Positions 1 through 7,849 of a stretch of DNA of 64,000 nucleotides are shown one piece after another. Position numbers and translations under genes: made by a program. Location: positions 5,557,501 through 5,621,500 of the forward strand of contig NZ_CP148752.1 in the NCBI RefSeq assembly GCF_040448305.1, read 5' to 3'. The notes beneath the pieces are model-generated. The model was given only the letters and a program-made list of their open reading frames with translations, did not search any database and was not told where the DNA came from. Position 1 is the first letter of the stretch; each line of letters begins with the position of its first letter. The stretch comes from Pseudomonas fluorescens (lineage in GTDB: Bacteria > Pseudomonadota > Gammaproteobacteria > Pseudomonadales > Pseudomonadaceae).

Positions 1-952
1 TCATCCACAACGCATCGGCATCATCAGCTCGCCCACCGGGGCGGTGATCCGCGACATCATCAGCGTGTTCCGCCGTCGTGCACCGCAGGTGCAATTAACC
101 CTGATCCCTACCGCCGTACAGGGCCGCGAAGCCACCGCGCAGATTGTCCGCGCCCTGAAACTGGCGGATGCCCGCGGTTTCGACGCCCTGATCCTGGCCC
201 GGGGCGGCGGTTCGCTGGAAGACCTCTGGTGCTTCAACGAAGAAGCCGTGGCCCGCGCCGTAGACGCTTGCGTGACGCCGATTGTCAGCGCGGTCGGCCA
301 TGAAACCGACGTATCGATCAGCGACTTCGTGGCCGACGTACGCGCGCCCACCCCTTCCGCTGCCGCCGAATTGCTGGCACCGGACTCCAGCGATCTGGTG
401 CGTCGGGTCGAAAGCCTGCACCGACGGCTGGTGATGCGCATGCGTGACCGCTTGATGCGCGACCGCCTGCGCCTGGAAGGCATTTCCCGGCGCCTGCGTC
501 ATCCCGGCGAACGTTTACGCCAGCAAGCGCAACGCCTGGATGACCTGGACATGCGCATGCGCCGCGCGTTCGAGCGCAGCCTCAACACCCGTCGCGAACG
601 CTTGATCCGCCTGGAAACCCGTCTGGCCGCACAACATCCTGGCCGGCAACTGGCAATGCTGCGCCAGCGCCTCGACGGCCTGGCCGAACGCCTGCCGCGC
701 GCGATCCGCGAAGGGCTGAAGAACCGTCGCCTGCAACTGCACAGCCAGATGCAGACGCTGCACGTGGTCAGCCCGCTGGCGACCCTCGGCCGCGGCTACA
801 GCATCTTGCTGGACGAGCGCGGCAACGCGATTCGCAACGCCGCGCAAACCCATACCGGCCAGCGCCTCAAGGCCAAACTGGGCGAAGGTGAACTGCAAGT
901 ACGGGTCGAAGACAATCACCTGACGCCTGTCACCCTTTCTTTACTGGATTGA
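1..952 (+). CDS. xseA: Exodeoxyribonuclease VII large subunit, 3' part
   Basis: The reading frame is open from base 2 and gives the last 316 residues of XseA; the family is about 450-460 residues, so roughly the first 140, including the N-terminal OB fold, lie outside the window. Visible family motifs are RIGIISSPTGA at the very start, ARGGGSLEDLWCFN, and SAVGHETDVSISDFVADVRA, followed by a long Arg/Leu-rich coiled-coil segment and a conserved LGRGYSIL tail. With XseB it forms the cytoplasmic exonuclease VII that degrades single-stranded DNA. The M23 peptidase gene begins three bases after the stop, so the two are probably co-transcribed. Confidence 0.96.
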   Translation, partial: HPQRIGIISSPTGAVIRDIISVFRRRAPQVQLTLIPTAVQGREATAQIVRALKLADARGFDALILARGGGSLEDLWCFNEEAVARAVDACVTPIVSAVGHETDVSISDFVADVRAPTPSAAAELLAPDSSDLVRRVESLHRRLVMRMRDRLMRDRLRLEGISRRLRHPGERLRQQAQRLDDLDMRMRRAFERSLNTRRERLIRLETRLAAQHPGRQLAMLRQRLDGLAERLPRAIREGLKNRRLQLHSQMQTLHVVSPLATLGRGYSILLDERGNAIRNAAQTHTGQRLKAKLGEGELQVRVEDNHLTPVTLSLLD

Positions 953-955
953 TCC

Positions 956-1777
956 ATGCCGCGTTTCTTTGCTCCATTGCTGTTGCTGCTCCTGACCTTC
1001 AACGCCCACGCCGACAGCTACATCACCCGCCAGTTGAACAAACCAGTGCCGGGCGGCGTGGCGGTGGTGGACCTGGGCACGTCCGCCCAGGCGCCAAAAG
1101 CCACTTATCAAGGCAAACCGGTACTGGTGGTCAAGGAGCAGAACAACTGGCTGGCCATTGTCGGCGTACCGCTGACGGTCAAGCCGGGGGCTCAATCGGT
1201 CAGCAGCGGCGGTCGTAATCTGAACTTTACGGTTGGCAACAAGAAATACCCGGAACAGCGCATCACCCTGAAGAACACCCAACAGGTCAATCCGGACCCG
1301 GAAAATCTCAAGCGCATCGAGCGTGAACTGGCCGAGCAGATTACTGCCTACCGCACGTTCAGCCCCAACACCCCGAGTAACCTGCTGCTGGACAAACCGG
1401 TGAACGGGCCGCTGTCGAGCAAGTTCGGCGTGCGGCGCTTTTTCAACGGTGAAGAGCGCAACCCCCACTCTGGCCTGGACTTCGCCGTACCCGGCGGTAC
1501 GCCAATCAAGACCCCGGCTGCCGGCAAGGTGATCCTGATCGGCAACTACTTCTTCAATGGCAACACGGTATTCGTCGACCATGGACAGGGCTTTATCAGC
1601 ATGTTCTGCCACATGTCGAAAATCGACGTGAAGGTGGGGCAGCCACTGGCCCGTGGTGACGTGGTCGGCAAGGTCGGGGCGACTGGCCGAGCGACCGGAC
1701 CGCACATGCACTGGAATATCAGCCTGAACGATGCGCGGGTCGATCCGGCTATCTTCATTGGTGCGTTTCAGCCCTGA
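956..1777 (+). CDS. Periplasmic M23-family metallopeptidase
   Basis: This 273-residue protein starts with a typical signal peptide (hydrophobic Leu run, cleavage after AHA at about residue 19). The C-terminal half is a peptidase M23 (LytM-type) domain. The zinc-binding HxxxD motif is at H171-D175 and the HxH motif is at H250-H252 (PHMHW), with H219 as the likely further catalytic histidine, so the active site looks intact. Such enzymes cut peptidoglycan cross-bridges in the periplasm; the exact bond cannot be read from the sequence. The ATG lies three bases after the xseA stop, and a REP pair follows the gene. Confidence 0.92.
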   Translation: MPRFFAPLLLLLLTFNAHADSYITRQLNKPVPGGVAVVDLGTSAQAPKATYQGKPVLVVKEQNNWLAIVGVPLTVKPGAQSVSSGGRNLNFTVGNKKYPEQRITLKNTQQVNPDPENLKRIERELAEQITAYRTFSPNTPSNLLLDKPVNGPLSSKFGVRRFFNGEERNPHSGLDFAVPGGTPIKTPAAGKVILIGNYFFNGNTVFVDHGQGFISMFCHMSKIDVKVGQPLARGDVVGKVGATGRATGPHMHWNISLNDARVDPAIFIGAFQP

Positions 1778-1800
1778 TCCCCAAATAAGGCCACCGGCCT

Positions 1801-1867
1801 CATCGCGAGCAGGCTCGCTCCTGCAGGGATTGCGCTGTACCTGTGGGAGCGAGCCTGCTCGCGATGG
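1801..1867. repeat. REP inverted pair, class A
   Basis: Two oppositely oriented copies of the palindrome CGCGAGCAGGCTCGCTCC (second copy as GGGAGCGAGCCTGCTCGCG) are separated by about 20 bases. This is the commonest repeat in the window and sits in the gap between the M23 gene and the leuA leader. The remaining sequence to about 2060 holds no gene that I can see. Confidence 0.9.
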
Positions 1868-2061
1868 CAATATCACAGACACCGAAAGCAGTCCGGCAGC
1901 GTCACCTCATCAATTGCGCACCACTCAAACCTCGCGCAAACAACAAAACAATCACTGCCAATCACAGCAATAAAATCTCGATAAATACCCGCTCACGAGT
2001 ATTCCTCTCAATTTTTTTCGACTGCTTGCCATCTTTCCCCCCCAAGGTTAGGGTTGAAAGC

Positions 2062-2139
2062 ATGAAAACCTCTCACACCCTCATTCAGCTCCGCCAGCAC
2101 CGCAGCCTGTGCCTCGTCAGTGCACGACTGCCGGGCTGA
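2062..2139 (+). CDS. Putative leuA leader peptide (25 aa)
   Basis: A short ORF starts with ATG at 2062, preceded by AGGG at a workable spacing, and ends with TGA 90 bases before leuA. The product is 25 residues with five leucines (positions 7, 10, 16, 18, 23), several arginines, and the tail SLCLVSARLPG. Its position, size and Leu content suit a leader peptide for translation-coupled attenuation of leuA. There is no run of adjacent Leu codons as in the enterobacterial leuL, so the sensed signal is uncertain. The protein-like composition and stop position are observed; the regulatory role is inferred. Confidence 0.55.
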   Translation: MKTSHTLIQLRQHRSLCLVSARLPG

Positions 2140-2204
2140 ATCGTGGTGCCTCGTCCCAATCGTTAGTCCAAGAACTTTTGATCCACCGGCAGGCCGCCTT
2201 TTTT
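2123..2204 (+). promoter_or_regulatory. Possible attenuator between leader ORF and leuA
   Basis: CTGCCGG at 2128-2134, in the last codons of the leader ORF, is perfectly complementary to CCGGCAG at 2186-2192. The latter stands just before GCCGCC and a run of six T (2199-2204). CACGA (2123-2127) can alternatively pair with TCGTG (2141-2145), which would place CTGCCGG in its loop. Competing structures that end in a T-run fit transcription attenuation coupled to translation of the leader. The local terminator stem alone is weak (GGC/GCC only), so this remains a hypothesis. Confidence 0.35.
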
Positions 2205-2229
2205 CGGCCAACACAATAAGGATTTCCTG

Positions 2230-3909
2230 ATGAGCATGCTCAAAGACCCGTCTTCGAAATACCGCGCGTTCCCGACCATCGATATTCCGGACCGCACCTG
2301 GCCATCGAAAACCATCACCGCCGCGCCGATCTGGTGCAGTTCCGACCTGCGCGACGGCAACCAGTCGCTGATCGAACCGATGGACGCCGTCAAGAAGCTG
2401 CGCTTCTGGAAAACCCTGGTACAGGTCGGCGTGAAGGAAATCGAAGCATCGTTCCCGGCCGCCTCGCAAACCGACTTCGACTTCGTTCGCACCCTGATCG
2501 AAGGCAACCACATCCCGGACGACACCACCATCCAGGTGCTGACCCAGGGCCGTGAAGACCTGATCGAGCGCACCTTCGAATCCCTGCGCGGCGCGAAGAA
2601 AGCCATCGTTCACCTGTACAACGCGACCTCCCCTTCCTTCCGCCGCATTGTCTTCAACCAGGACAAGGACGGGGTCAAGGCCATCGCCGTGAACGCCGCC
2701 AAGCTGTTCGTCAAATACGCGGCCATGCAGCCGAACACCGAGTGGACCTTCGAATACTCGCCGGAAACCTTCAGCGCAACCGAAATGGAGTTCGCCAAGG
2801 AAGTCTGCGACGCGGTGATCGAAGTCTGGAACCCGACGCCCGAGCACAAGATGATCCTCAACCTGCCGGCCACGGTGGAATGCGCGACCCCGAACATCTA
2901 TGCCGACCAGATCGAATGGTTCGGCCGTCACATCAACCGTCGTGACAGCGTGATCATCAGCCTGCACACCCACAACGACCGTGGCACTGGCGTTGCCGCC
3001 ACCGAACTGGGCCTGATGGCCGGTGCCGACCGCGTCGAAGGCTGCCTGTTCGGCAACGGCGAGCGTACCGGTAACGTCGACCTGGTGACCGTGGCCCTGA
3101 ACCTCTACACCCAGGGCGTGAACCCTGAGCTGGACTTCTCCGACATCGACGGCGTGCGCAAAGTCGTCGAAGAGTGCAACCAGATCCAGGTGCACCCGCG
3201 TCACCCGTACGTCGGCGACCTGGTGCATACCGCATTCTCCGGCTCGCACCAGGATGCGATCCGCAAGGGCTTTGCCCAGCAGAAGCCAAACGAATTGTGG
3301 GAAGTACCGTACCTGCCGATCGACCCGGCCGACATCGGCCGCAGCTACGAGGCGGTCATCCGCGTCAACAGCCAGTCGGGCAAGGGCGGCATCGCCTACC
3401 TCCTGGAGCAGGAATACGGCATCAGCCTGCCGCGTCGCATGCAGATCGAGTTCAGCCAGGTCGTGCAGCGTGAAACCGACCGCCTCGGCCTGGAAATGAC
3501 CGCCCAGCAGATCCACGCATTGCTGCACAGCGAATACTTGCAGGCCAACACCCCGTACGCGCTGGTCAGCCATCGCCTGCAGGAAGAAAACGGTCACAGC
3601 GCCGTTGAAGTGGAAGTGGCCAGCCAAGGCCAGGGCGAGACCAACCTGCACTGGCGCGGCAAGGGCAACGGCGCCCTGGAAGCACTGGTGGCCGGCCTGC
3701 CGGTACCGGTGGAAATCATGGACTACAACGAGCACGCCATCGGCGCGGGCACTAATGCCAAGGCTGCGGCCTACATTGAACTGCGAGTGAACGGCGAACG
3801 TGCGGTGCATGGCGTCGGCATCGACGAAAACATCACCACCGCCAGCTTCAAGGCCCTGTTCAGCGCACTGAACCGCTCGCTGAGCCAGCCGGAAGCGAAA
3901 GCGGCGTAA
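2230..3909 (+). CDS. leuA: 2-isopropylmalate synthase
   Basis: LeuA condenses acetyl-CoA with 2-ketoisovalerate, the committed step of leucine synthesis. The 559-residue protein belongs to the longer LeuA type. The HMGL-like TIM barrel starts at the motif SSDLRDGNQSL (residues 38-46, metal ligand D42). The other metal ligands H246 and H248 are in the HTHND motif, and GCLFGNGERTGN follows at 271-282. The C-terminal third is the LeuA allosteric (leucine feedback) domain, with the GIGAGTNAKAAAYIEL-like stretch. The start ATG follows AAGGATTTCCTG, a good ribosome-binding site. It is a single gene, flanked upstream by a leader ORF and downstream by a strong terminator. Confidence 0.97.
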   Translation: MSMLKDPSSKYRAFPTIDIPDRTWPSKTITAAPIWCSSDLRDGNQSLIEPMDAVKKLRFWKTLVQVGVKEIEASFPAASQTDFDFVRTLIEGNHIPDDTTIQVLTQGREDLIERTFESLRGAKKAIVHLYNATSPSFRRIVFNQDKDGVKAIAVNAAKLFVKYAAMQPNTEWTFEYSPETFSATEMEFAKEVCDAVIEVWNPTPEHKMILNLPATVECATPNIYADQIEWFGRHINRRDSVIISLHTHNDRGTGVAATELGLMAGADRVEGCLFGNGERTGNVDLVTVALNLYTQGVNPELDFSDIDGVRKVVEECNQIQVHPRHPYVGDLVHTAFSGSHQDAIRKGFAQQKPNELWEVPYLPIDPADIGRSYEAVIRVNSQSGKGGIAYLLEQEYGISLPRRMQIEFSQVVQRETDRLGLEMTAQQIHALLHSEYLQANTPYALVSHRLQEENGHSAVEVEVASQGQGETNLHWRGKGNGALEALVAGLPVPVEIMDYNEHAIGAGTNAKAAAYIELRVNGERAVHGVGIDENITTASFKALFSALNRSLSQPEAKAA

Positions 3910-3925
3910 GCGTCGCTGAAATGCA

Positions 3926-3959
3926 AAAGGCCTCAAGGTGCGAACCTTGGGGCCTTTTT
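3926..3959 (+). terminator. Rho-independent terminator of leuA
   Basis: AAAGGCCTCAAGGT and ACCTTGGGGCCTTT form a long GC-rich stem with a four-base loop, followed by a T-run, 16 bases after the leuA stop. Confidence 0.85.
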
Positions 3960-3995
3960 GTTTGCCTGCCTGTTTTTGTGTTGATTGTCCCGGCC

Positions 3996-4073
3996 CCATC
4001 GCGAGCAAGCTCGCTCCCACAGTGACCGCGTTCACACCGACCCACTGTGGGAGCGAGCTTGCTCGCGATGGGG
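3996..4073. repeat. REP inverted pair, class A
   Basis: CCATCGCGAGCAAGCTCGC and its inverted copy GCGAGCTTGCTCGCGATGG lie about 35 bases apart between the convergent leuA and omega-amidase genes. Confidence 0.9.
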
Positions 4074-4094
4074 CCCTGTCAGACAGTAAAGATT

Positions 4095-4886
4095 TCAGGT
4101 GAACTCGAAGGTATCGGCATCCAGATTCGCCGGAAACCGTTGCCGATACGCCGCCAACTCTGCCGCATCCAGCACCACCTTGAACACCCCGTCAGCCTCT
4201 CCGGCACTGAGCAGCGTCTCACCCTGGAAATCCAGCACCTGGCTGTCACCGGTATACGCAAAACCTTTGCCATCGGTACCAATGCGGTTCACCGCCGCCA
4301 CATAGCACAGGTTCTCGATCGCCCGCGCCGGCAGCAAGCGGTTCCAGTGCTGGCGCCGCGCACCGGGCCAGTTGGCGGTGTACAGCAGCAGGTCGGTGTC
4401 CTGGGCGTCACGGCTCCACACCGGGAAGCGCAGGTCGTAGCAGATCAGCGGTCGCACTCGCCAGCCCTTGAGCTCGAACTGCACCTGACGTTCGCCGGGG
4501 GTGTAGTGGTTATGCTCACCGGCCATGCGGAACAGGTGACGCTTGTCGTAATGCAGCACCTCGCCATCCGGGCGCGCCCACAGCAGGCGATTGCGATGAC
4601 TGCCGTCAGCGGCCTGGACGATCACGCTGCCAGTGATCACTGCATCAAGCTTTGCCGCCTGAACCCGCAGCCACTTGCTGGTGGGGCCGTTTTCCGCTTC
4701 GGCGAGGGTCTCGGACTCCATGGAAAAACCGGTGGTGAACATCTCCGGCAGAATGATCAGGTCGGCGCCGCGAGCCTGTTCCAGCAACGCCTCGAAATGC
4801 TCGAGGTTGGCCTGGCGGTCGTGCCAGGCCAGGGAAGTCTGGATCAGCGCAACGGTCAGCTTCGGCAATGCACTCAGATCACGCAT
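4095..4886 (-). CDS. Carbon-nitrogen hydrolase, omega-amidase (YafV/Nit2 type)
   Basis: This 263-residue protein has the nitrilase-superfamily fold with an intact catalytic triad: E48 in LPEMFTTGF, K115 in YDKRHLF and C149 in ICYDLRFP. The motifs resemble YafV/Nit2 omega-amidases, which hydrolyse alpha-ketoglutaramate or alpha-ketosuccinamate to ammonia and the keto acid. The start codon lies inside the end of the upstream aminotransferase gene (13-base overlap), which implies translational coupling. That partner makes exactly the kind of omega-amide keto acid this enzyme would remove, so the pair reads as a transaminase-omega-amidase module. The precise substrate is inferred from family and context. 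Confidence 0.85.
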   Translation of the reverse strand: MRDLSALPKLTVALIQTSLAWHDRQANLEHFEALLEQARGADLIILPEMFTTGFSMESETLAEAENGPTSKWLRVQAAKLDAVITGSVIVQAADGSHRNRLLWARPDGEVLHYDKRHLFRMAGEHNHYTPGERQVQFELKGWRVRPLICYDLRFPVWSRDAQDTDLLLYTANWPGARRQHWNRLLPARAIENLCYVAAVNRIGTDGKGFAYTGDSQVLDFQGETLLSAGEADGVFKVVLDAAELAAYRQRFPANLDADTFEFT

Positions 4887-6022
4887 AGTTTTTCCGCTGC
4901 TTCACGCAGGGTCTCCTCACGCTTGGCAAAGCACAGCCGCACCAGACGCTGGCCGACCGGTGGCGTCTGGTAGAACACCGAGATCGGGATACTGGCCACG
5001 CCGTGCTCGCGGGTCATCCACAGGGCCATCTCGACATCATTGAGGTCCGGACGGATCTGCGAGTAATCGACCAACTGGAAATAGGTGCCGGTCACCCGGG
5101 TGAAGCTAAAACGCGACGGCACCAGCAGATCGCAGAACAAATCACGCTTGGCCTGATAGAAATCCGGCAGCTCCTCGACGTGCTCGGGATGCTCGGCCAT
5201 GTAATCGGCCAAGGCGTATTGCAGCGGGGTCACGCCGCAGAAACTGACGTACTGGTGCACCTTGCGCAGCTCCGCCGTCAGGGCCGGTGGCGCAACCACA
5301 TAGCCGGTTTTCCAGCCCGTGACGTGGTAAGTCTTGCCGAACGAACTGACCACGAAGGCACGCTGATACAGTTCCTCATGGGCCAGCACGCTGACGTGGG
5401 GCACACCGTCATACACCAGGTGCTCGTAGACTTCGTCGCTGATCACATAGATGTCGCGATCGCGGATCAAGGCTGCCAACTGGTCGAGTTCGGCACGACT
5501 GATCAATGCACCACTGGGGTTGTGCGGGGTGTTGAGGATGATCATCCGCGTGCGCGGGCTGAGTGCCTGGGCAAGCTTCTCGAAGTCGATACTGAAGTCG
5601 TTCAGGCCCAGTTGCACATGCACGCAACGACCGCCGGCCAGCTCTACCGAAGGTTCGTAACTGTCGTACGCCGGGTCAAACACGATGACTTCGTCACCGC
5701 TGTGGATAACCGCCTGAATGGCACAGAAAATCGCCTGGGTCGCGCCGGGGGTGACCGTCACTTCGCTATCGGCATCCACCTGCACGCCGTAACTACGGGT
5801 GATCTTTGCCGCAATCTGCTGACGCAAGGCGGGCAGCCCGGTCATTGGCGAATATTGGTTATGGCCACTGGCGATATGCCGACCGACCGCATCGCACAGG
5901 GCCTGCGGGGCATCGAAATCGGGAAAGCCCTGGGACAAATTGAGCGCGCCGGTCTGAGCCGCGAGCTGTGACATCTGAGTGAAGATAGTGATGCCGACAT
6001 TCGGCAGCTTGCTGGTGATCAT
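4874..6022 (-). CDS. PLP-dependent methionine/glutamine aminotransferase (YbdL type)
   Basis: A 382-residue class I/II fold-type I aminotransferase. The Schiff-base lysine is K230 in SSFGKTYHVTGWK, with the supporting PLP motifs NTPHNPSGA (around 165-172) and DEVYEHLVYD (around 196-205). The overall sequence resembles E. coli YbdL and kynurenine aminotransferase/glutamine transaminase K, which transaminate methionine, glutamine and aromatic amino acids with keto-acid acceptors, for example the methionine-salvage keto acid. Its 3' end overlaps the omega-amidase gene by 13 bases. A role in methionine salvage coupled to omega-amidase is inferred, not proven. Confidence 0.88.
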   Translation of the reverse strand: MITSKLPNVGITIFTQMSQLAAQTGALNLSQGFPDFDAPQALCDAVGRHIASGHNQYSPMTGLPALRQQIAAKITRSYGVQVDADSEVTVTPGATQAIFCAIQAVIHSGDEVIVFDPAYDSYEPSVELAGGRCVHVQLGLNDFSIDFEKLAQALSPRTRMIILNTPHNPSGALISRAELDQLAALIRDRDIYVISDEVYEHLVYDGVPHVSVLAHEELYQRAFVVSSFGKTYHVTGWKTGYVVAPPALTAELRKVHQYVSFCGVTPLQYALADYMAEHPEHVEELPDFYQAKRDLFCDLLVPSRFSFTRVTGTYFQLVDYSQIRPDLNDVEMALWMTREHGVASIPISVFYQTPPVGQRLVRLCFAKREETLREAAEKLCVI

Positions 6023-6096
6023 CGGTGGTTCCCTGCTCTACACCCGGCTCTACGGCGGCGCGGGGGAGTCCGAGGATAGCCCAAACGGCAGGCATG

Positions 6097-6121
6097 AAAA
6101 AGGGCGCCATTGGCGCCCTTT
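6097..6121 (-). terminator. Terminator downstream of der
   Basis: AAAGGGCGCC and GGCGCCCTTT form a ten-base-pair stem with a three-base loop. The A-run at 6097-6101 reads as a T-run on the minus strand, right after the end of der. Confidence 0.85.
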
Positions 6122-6144
6122 CCATCCCACGGGAAAAACCTCAA

Positions 6145-7614
6145 TCAGCGCTTGTCGCGACGCTTCTTGTCGGCCTTCTTGTGGTGCGACATCAAACGAC
6201 GCTTCTTGTTGACCTGACGGTCGGTGAGCGTGTTCTTGTTGCCTTCGTACGGGTTCTCGCCACCCTTGAACTCGATGCGGATCGGCGTACCGACCAGCTT
6301 CAGCACACGGCGATACGTGTTTTCCAGGTAACGCACGTAGGACTTCGGCACCTTCTCGATCTGGTTACCGTGGATCACGATGATCGGCGGGTTCGCGCCA
6401 CCGAGGTGGGCATAGCGCAGCTTGATCCGGCGGTTGTTGACCATCGGTGGCGCGTGCTCGCCAACCGCATCTTCCAGAATCTGGGTCAGGCGGTTGGTTG
6501 GCCAGCGGGTAACCGCAGACTTGAACGAGTTCTGCACGGAAGCGTAGAGGTTGCCCACGCCGGTGCCGTGCAGTGCCGAGATAAAGTGAATATCGGCAAA
6601 CTCGACGAAGAACAGACGACGCTGCAACTCGATCTTGACGAAGTCGCGCTCGCTCGGCGTCATGCCGTCCCACTTGTTGATCGCGATGACCAATGCACGA
6701 CCGGCCTCAAGGGCAAAGCCCAGCAGGTTGAGGTCGTGGTCCACCACGCCTTCGCGGGCGTCCATCACGAAGATCACCACGTTGGCGTCTTTGATCGCTT
6801 GCAGGGTTTTGACCACGGAGAACTTTTCGACTTCTTCGTGGATCTTGCCGCGCTTGCGCACACCGGCGGTGTCGATCAGCGTGTACTTCTCGTCATTACG
6901 CTCGAACGGGATGTAGATACTGTCGCGGGTGGTGCCGGGCTGGTCGTAGACGATTACCCGGTCTTCCCCGAGCATGCGGTTGACCAGGGTCGACTTGCCG
7001 ACGTTCGGCCGGCCGATGATCGCGATCTTGATCCCGTCTTTTTCGCTTGGGCCAGGAATGCGCTTGGCTTCCTCGCCTTCGGCGACGTCTTCTTCCTCGC
7101 CTTCTTCCAGCTCGTCGTCGTCTTTCGGGAAGTCACTCAGGGCGATTTCCAGCATCTGGGTGATGCCACGGCCGTGGGCACCGGCGATCGGGATCGCGTG
7201 GCCCATGCCCAACGGAGCGAATTCGGCGCGGGCCATTTCAGGGTCGATGTTGTCGACCTTGTTGGCAACCACGTAGGAACGCTTGTTACGTTTGCGCAAA
7301 TGCTCGGCGATCATCTGGTCGGCGGCGGTGAAGCCGGCCTTGGCATCTACCAGGAACAGAACGACATCCGCTTCTTCAATGGCCAGCAGAGACTGCTCGG
7401 CCATTTTTTCGTCCATACCGTGCTCGTCACCGGAGATACCGCCGGTGTCGATCAGAATGTAGGAACGCCCTTGCCACTTGGCCTCACCGTACTGGCGATC
7501 ACGGGTCAGACCAGACAAGTCGCCGACGATGGCGTCACGAGTCCTGGTCAGGCGGTTGAACAAGGTGGACTTGCCGACGTTTGGTCGGCCCACCAGGGCG
7601 ATTACGGGAACCAT
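6145..7614 (-). CDS. der: Ribosome-assembly GTPase Der (EngA)
   Basis: Der is an essential GTPase with two tandem G domains that acts in 50S ribosome maturation. Both P-loops read GRPNVGKST: one at residues 9-17, the other about 200 residues in after an acidic linker rich in Glu. DTGG and DTAG Switch II motifs are present, as are NKVD and NKWD G4 motifs, and the C-terminal KH-like domain ends in a Lys/Arg-rich tail. The frame is open further upstream to a GTG at 7626. The ATG at 7614 is preferred because GGAG sits just upstream and the family starts with MVPVIALVGRPNVGKS. Length is 489 residues. Confidence 0.96.
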   Translation of the reverse strand: MVPVIALVGRPNVGKSTLFNRLTRTRDAIVGDLSGLTRDRQYGEAKWQGRSYILIDTGGISGDEHGMDEKMAEQSLLAIEEADVVLFLVDAKAGFTAADQMIAEHLRKRNKRSYVVANKVDNIDPEMARAEFAPLGMGHAIPIAGAHGRGITQMLEIALSDFPKDDDELEEGEEEDVAEGEEAKRIPGPSEKDGIKIAIIGRPNVGKSTLVNRMLGEDRVIVYDQPGTTRDSIYIPFERNDEKYTLIDTAGVRKRGKIHEEVEKFSVVKTLQAIKDANVVIFVMDAREGVVDHDLNLLGFALEAGRALVIAINKWDGMTPSERDFVKIELQRRLFFVEFADIHFISALHGTGVGNLYASVQNSFKSAVTRWPTNRLTQILEDAVGEHAPPMVNNRRIKLRYAHLGGANPPIIVIHGNQIEKVPKSYVRYLENTYRRVLKLVGTPIRIEFKGGENPYEGNKNTLTDRQVNKKRRLMSHHKKADKKRRDKR

Positions 7615-7646
7615 GCGGCTCTCCACTTCGTTATTTCAGAAAATAC

Positions 7647-7670
7647 AAAAGCCGCTGCGAGGCAGCGGCT
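7647..7670 (-). terminator. Terminator downstream of bamB
   Basis: AGCCGCTGC and GCAGCGGCT form a nine-base-pair stem with a GAG loop. AAAA at 7647-7650 gives the T-run on the minus strand. It separates the bamB transcript from der, which lies just beyond. Confidence 0.75.
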
Positions 7671-7699
7671 GGTGCTCGGGGCAATCACTGTGTGCTTTT

Positions 7700-7801
7700 C
7701 TGTGGGAGCGAGCCTGCTCGCGAAAAACGCCAGGGCAGCGCGTTTATTCAGGACGCCAGCGTCATCGTTGGCGTCCATCGCGAGCAGGCTCGCTCCTACA
7801 G
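7700..7801. repeat. REP inverted pair, class A
   Basis: TGTGGGAGCGAGCCTGCTCGC and the opposite copy ATCGCGAGCAGGCTCGCTCC lie about 55 bases apart in the bamB-der gap. Confidence 0.88.
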
Positions 7802-7849
7802 TTGTACAAACAGTGAAGCCGCTTGGGGGTTAAACCCCAAGCATAGTTC

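Noticed and set aside
2008..4035. Long open frame on the minus strand opposite leuA (675 codons)
   Set aside because: It is the antisense of a clear LeuA gene, has no recognisable domain, and is expected from high-GC codon bias.
6025..7833. Long plus-strand open frame opposite der (602 codons)
   Set aside because: Antisense shadow of Der; no domain or ribosome-binding support.
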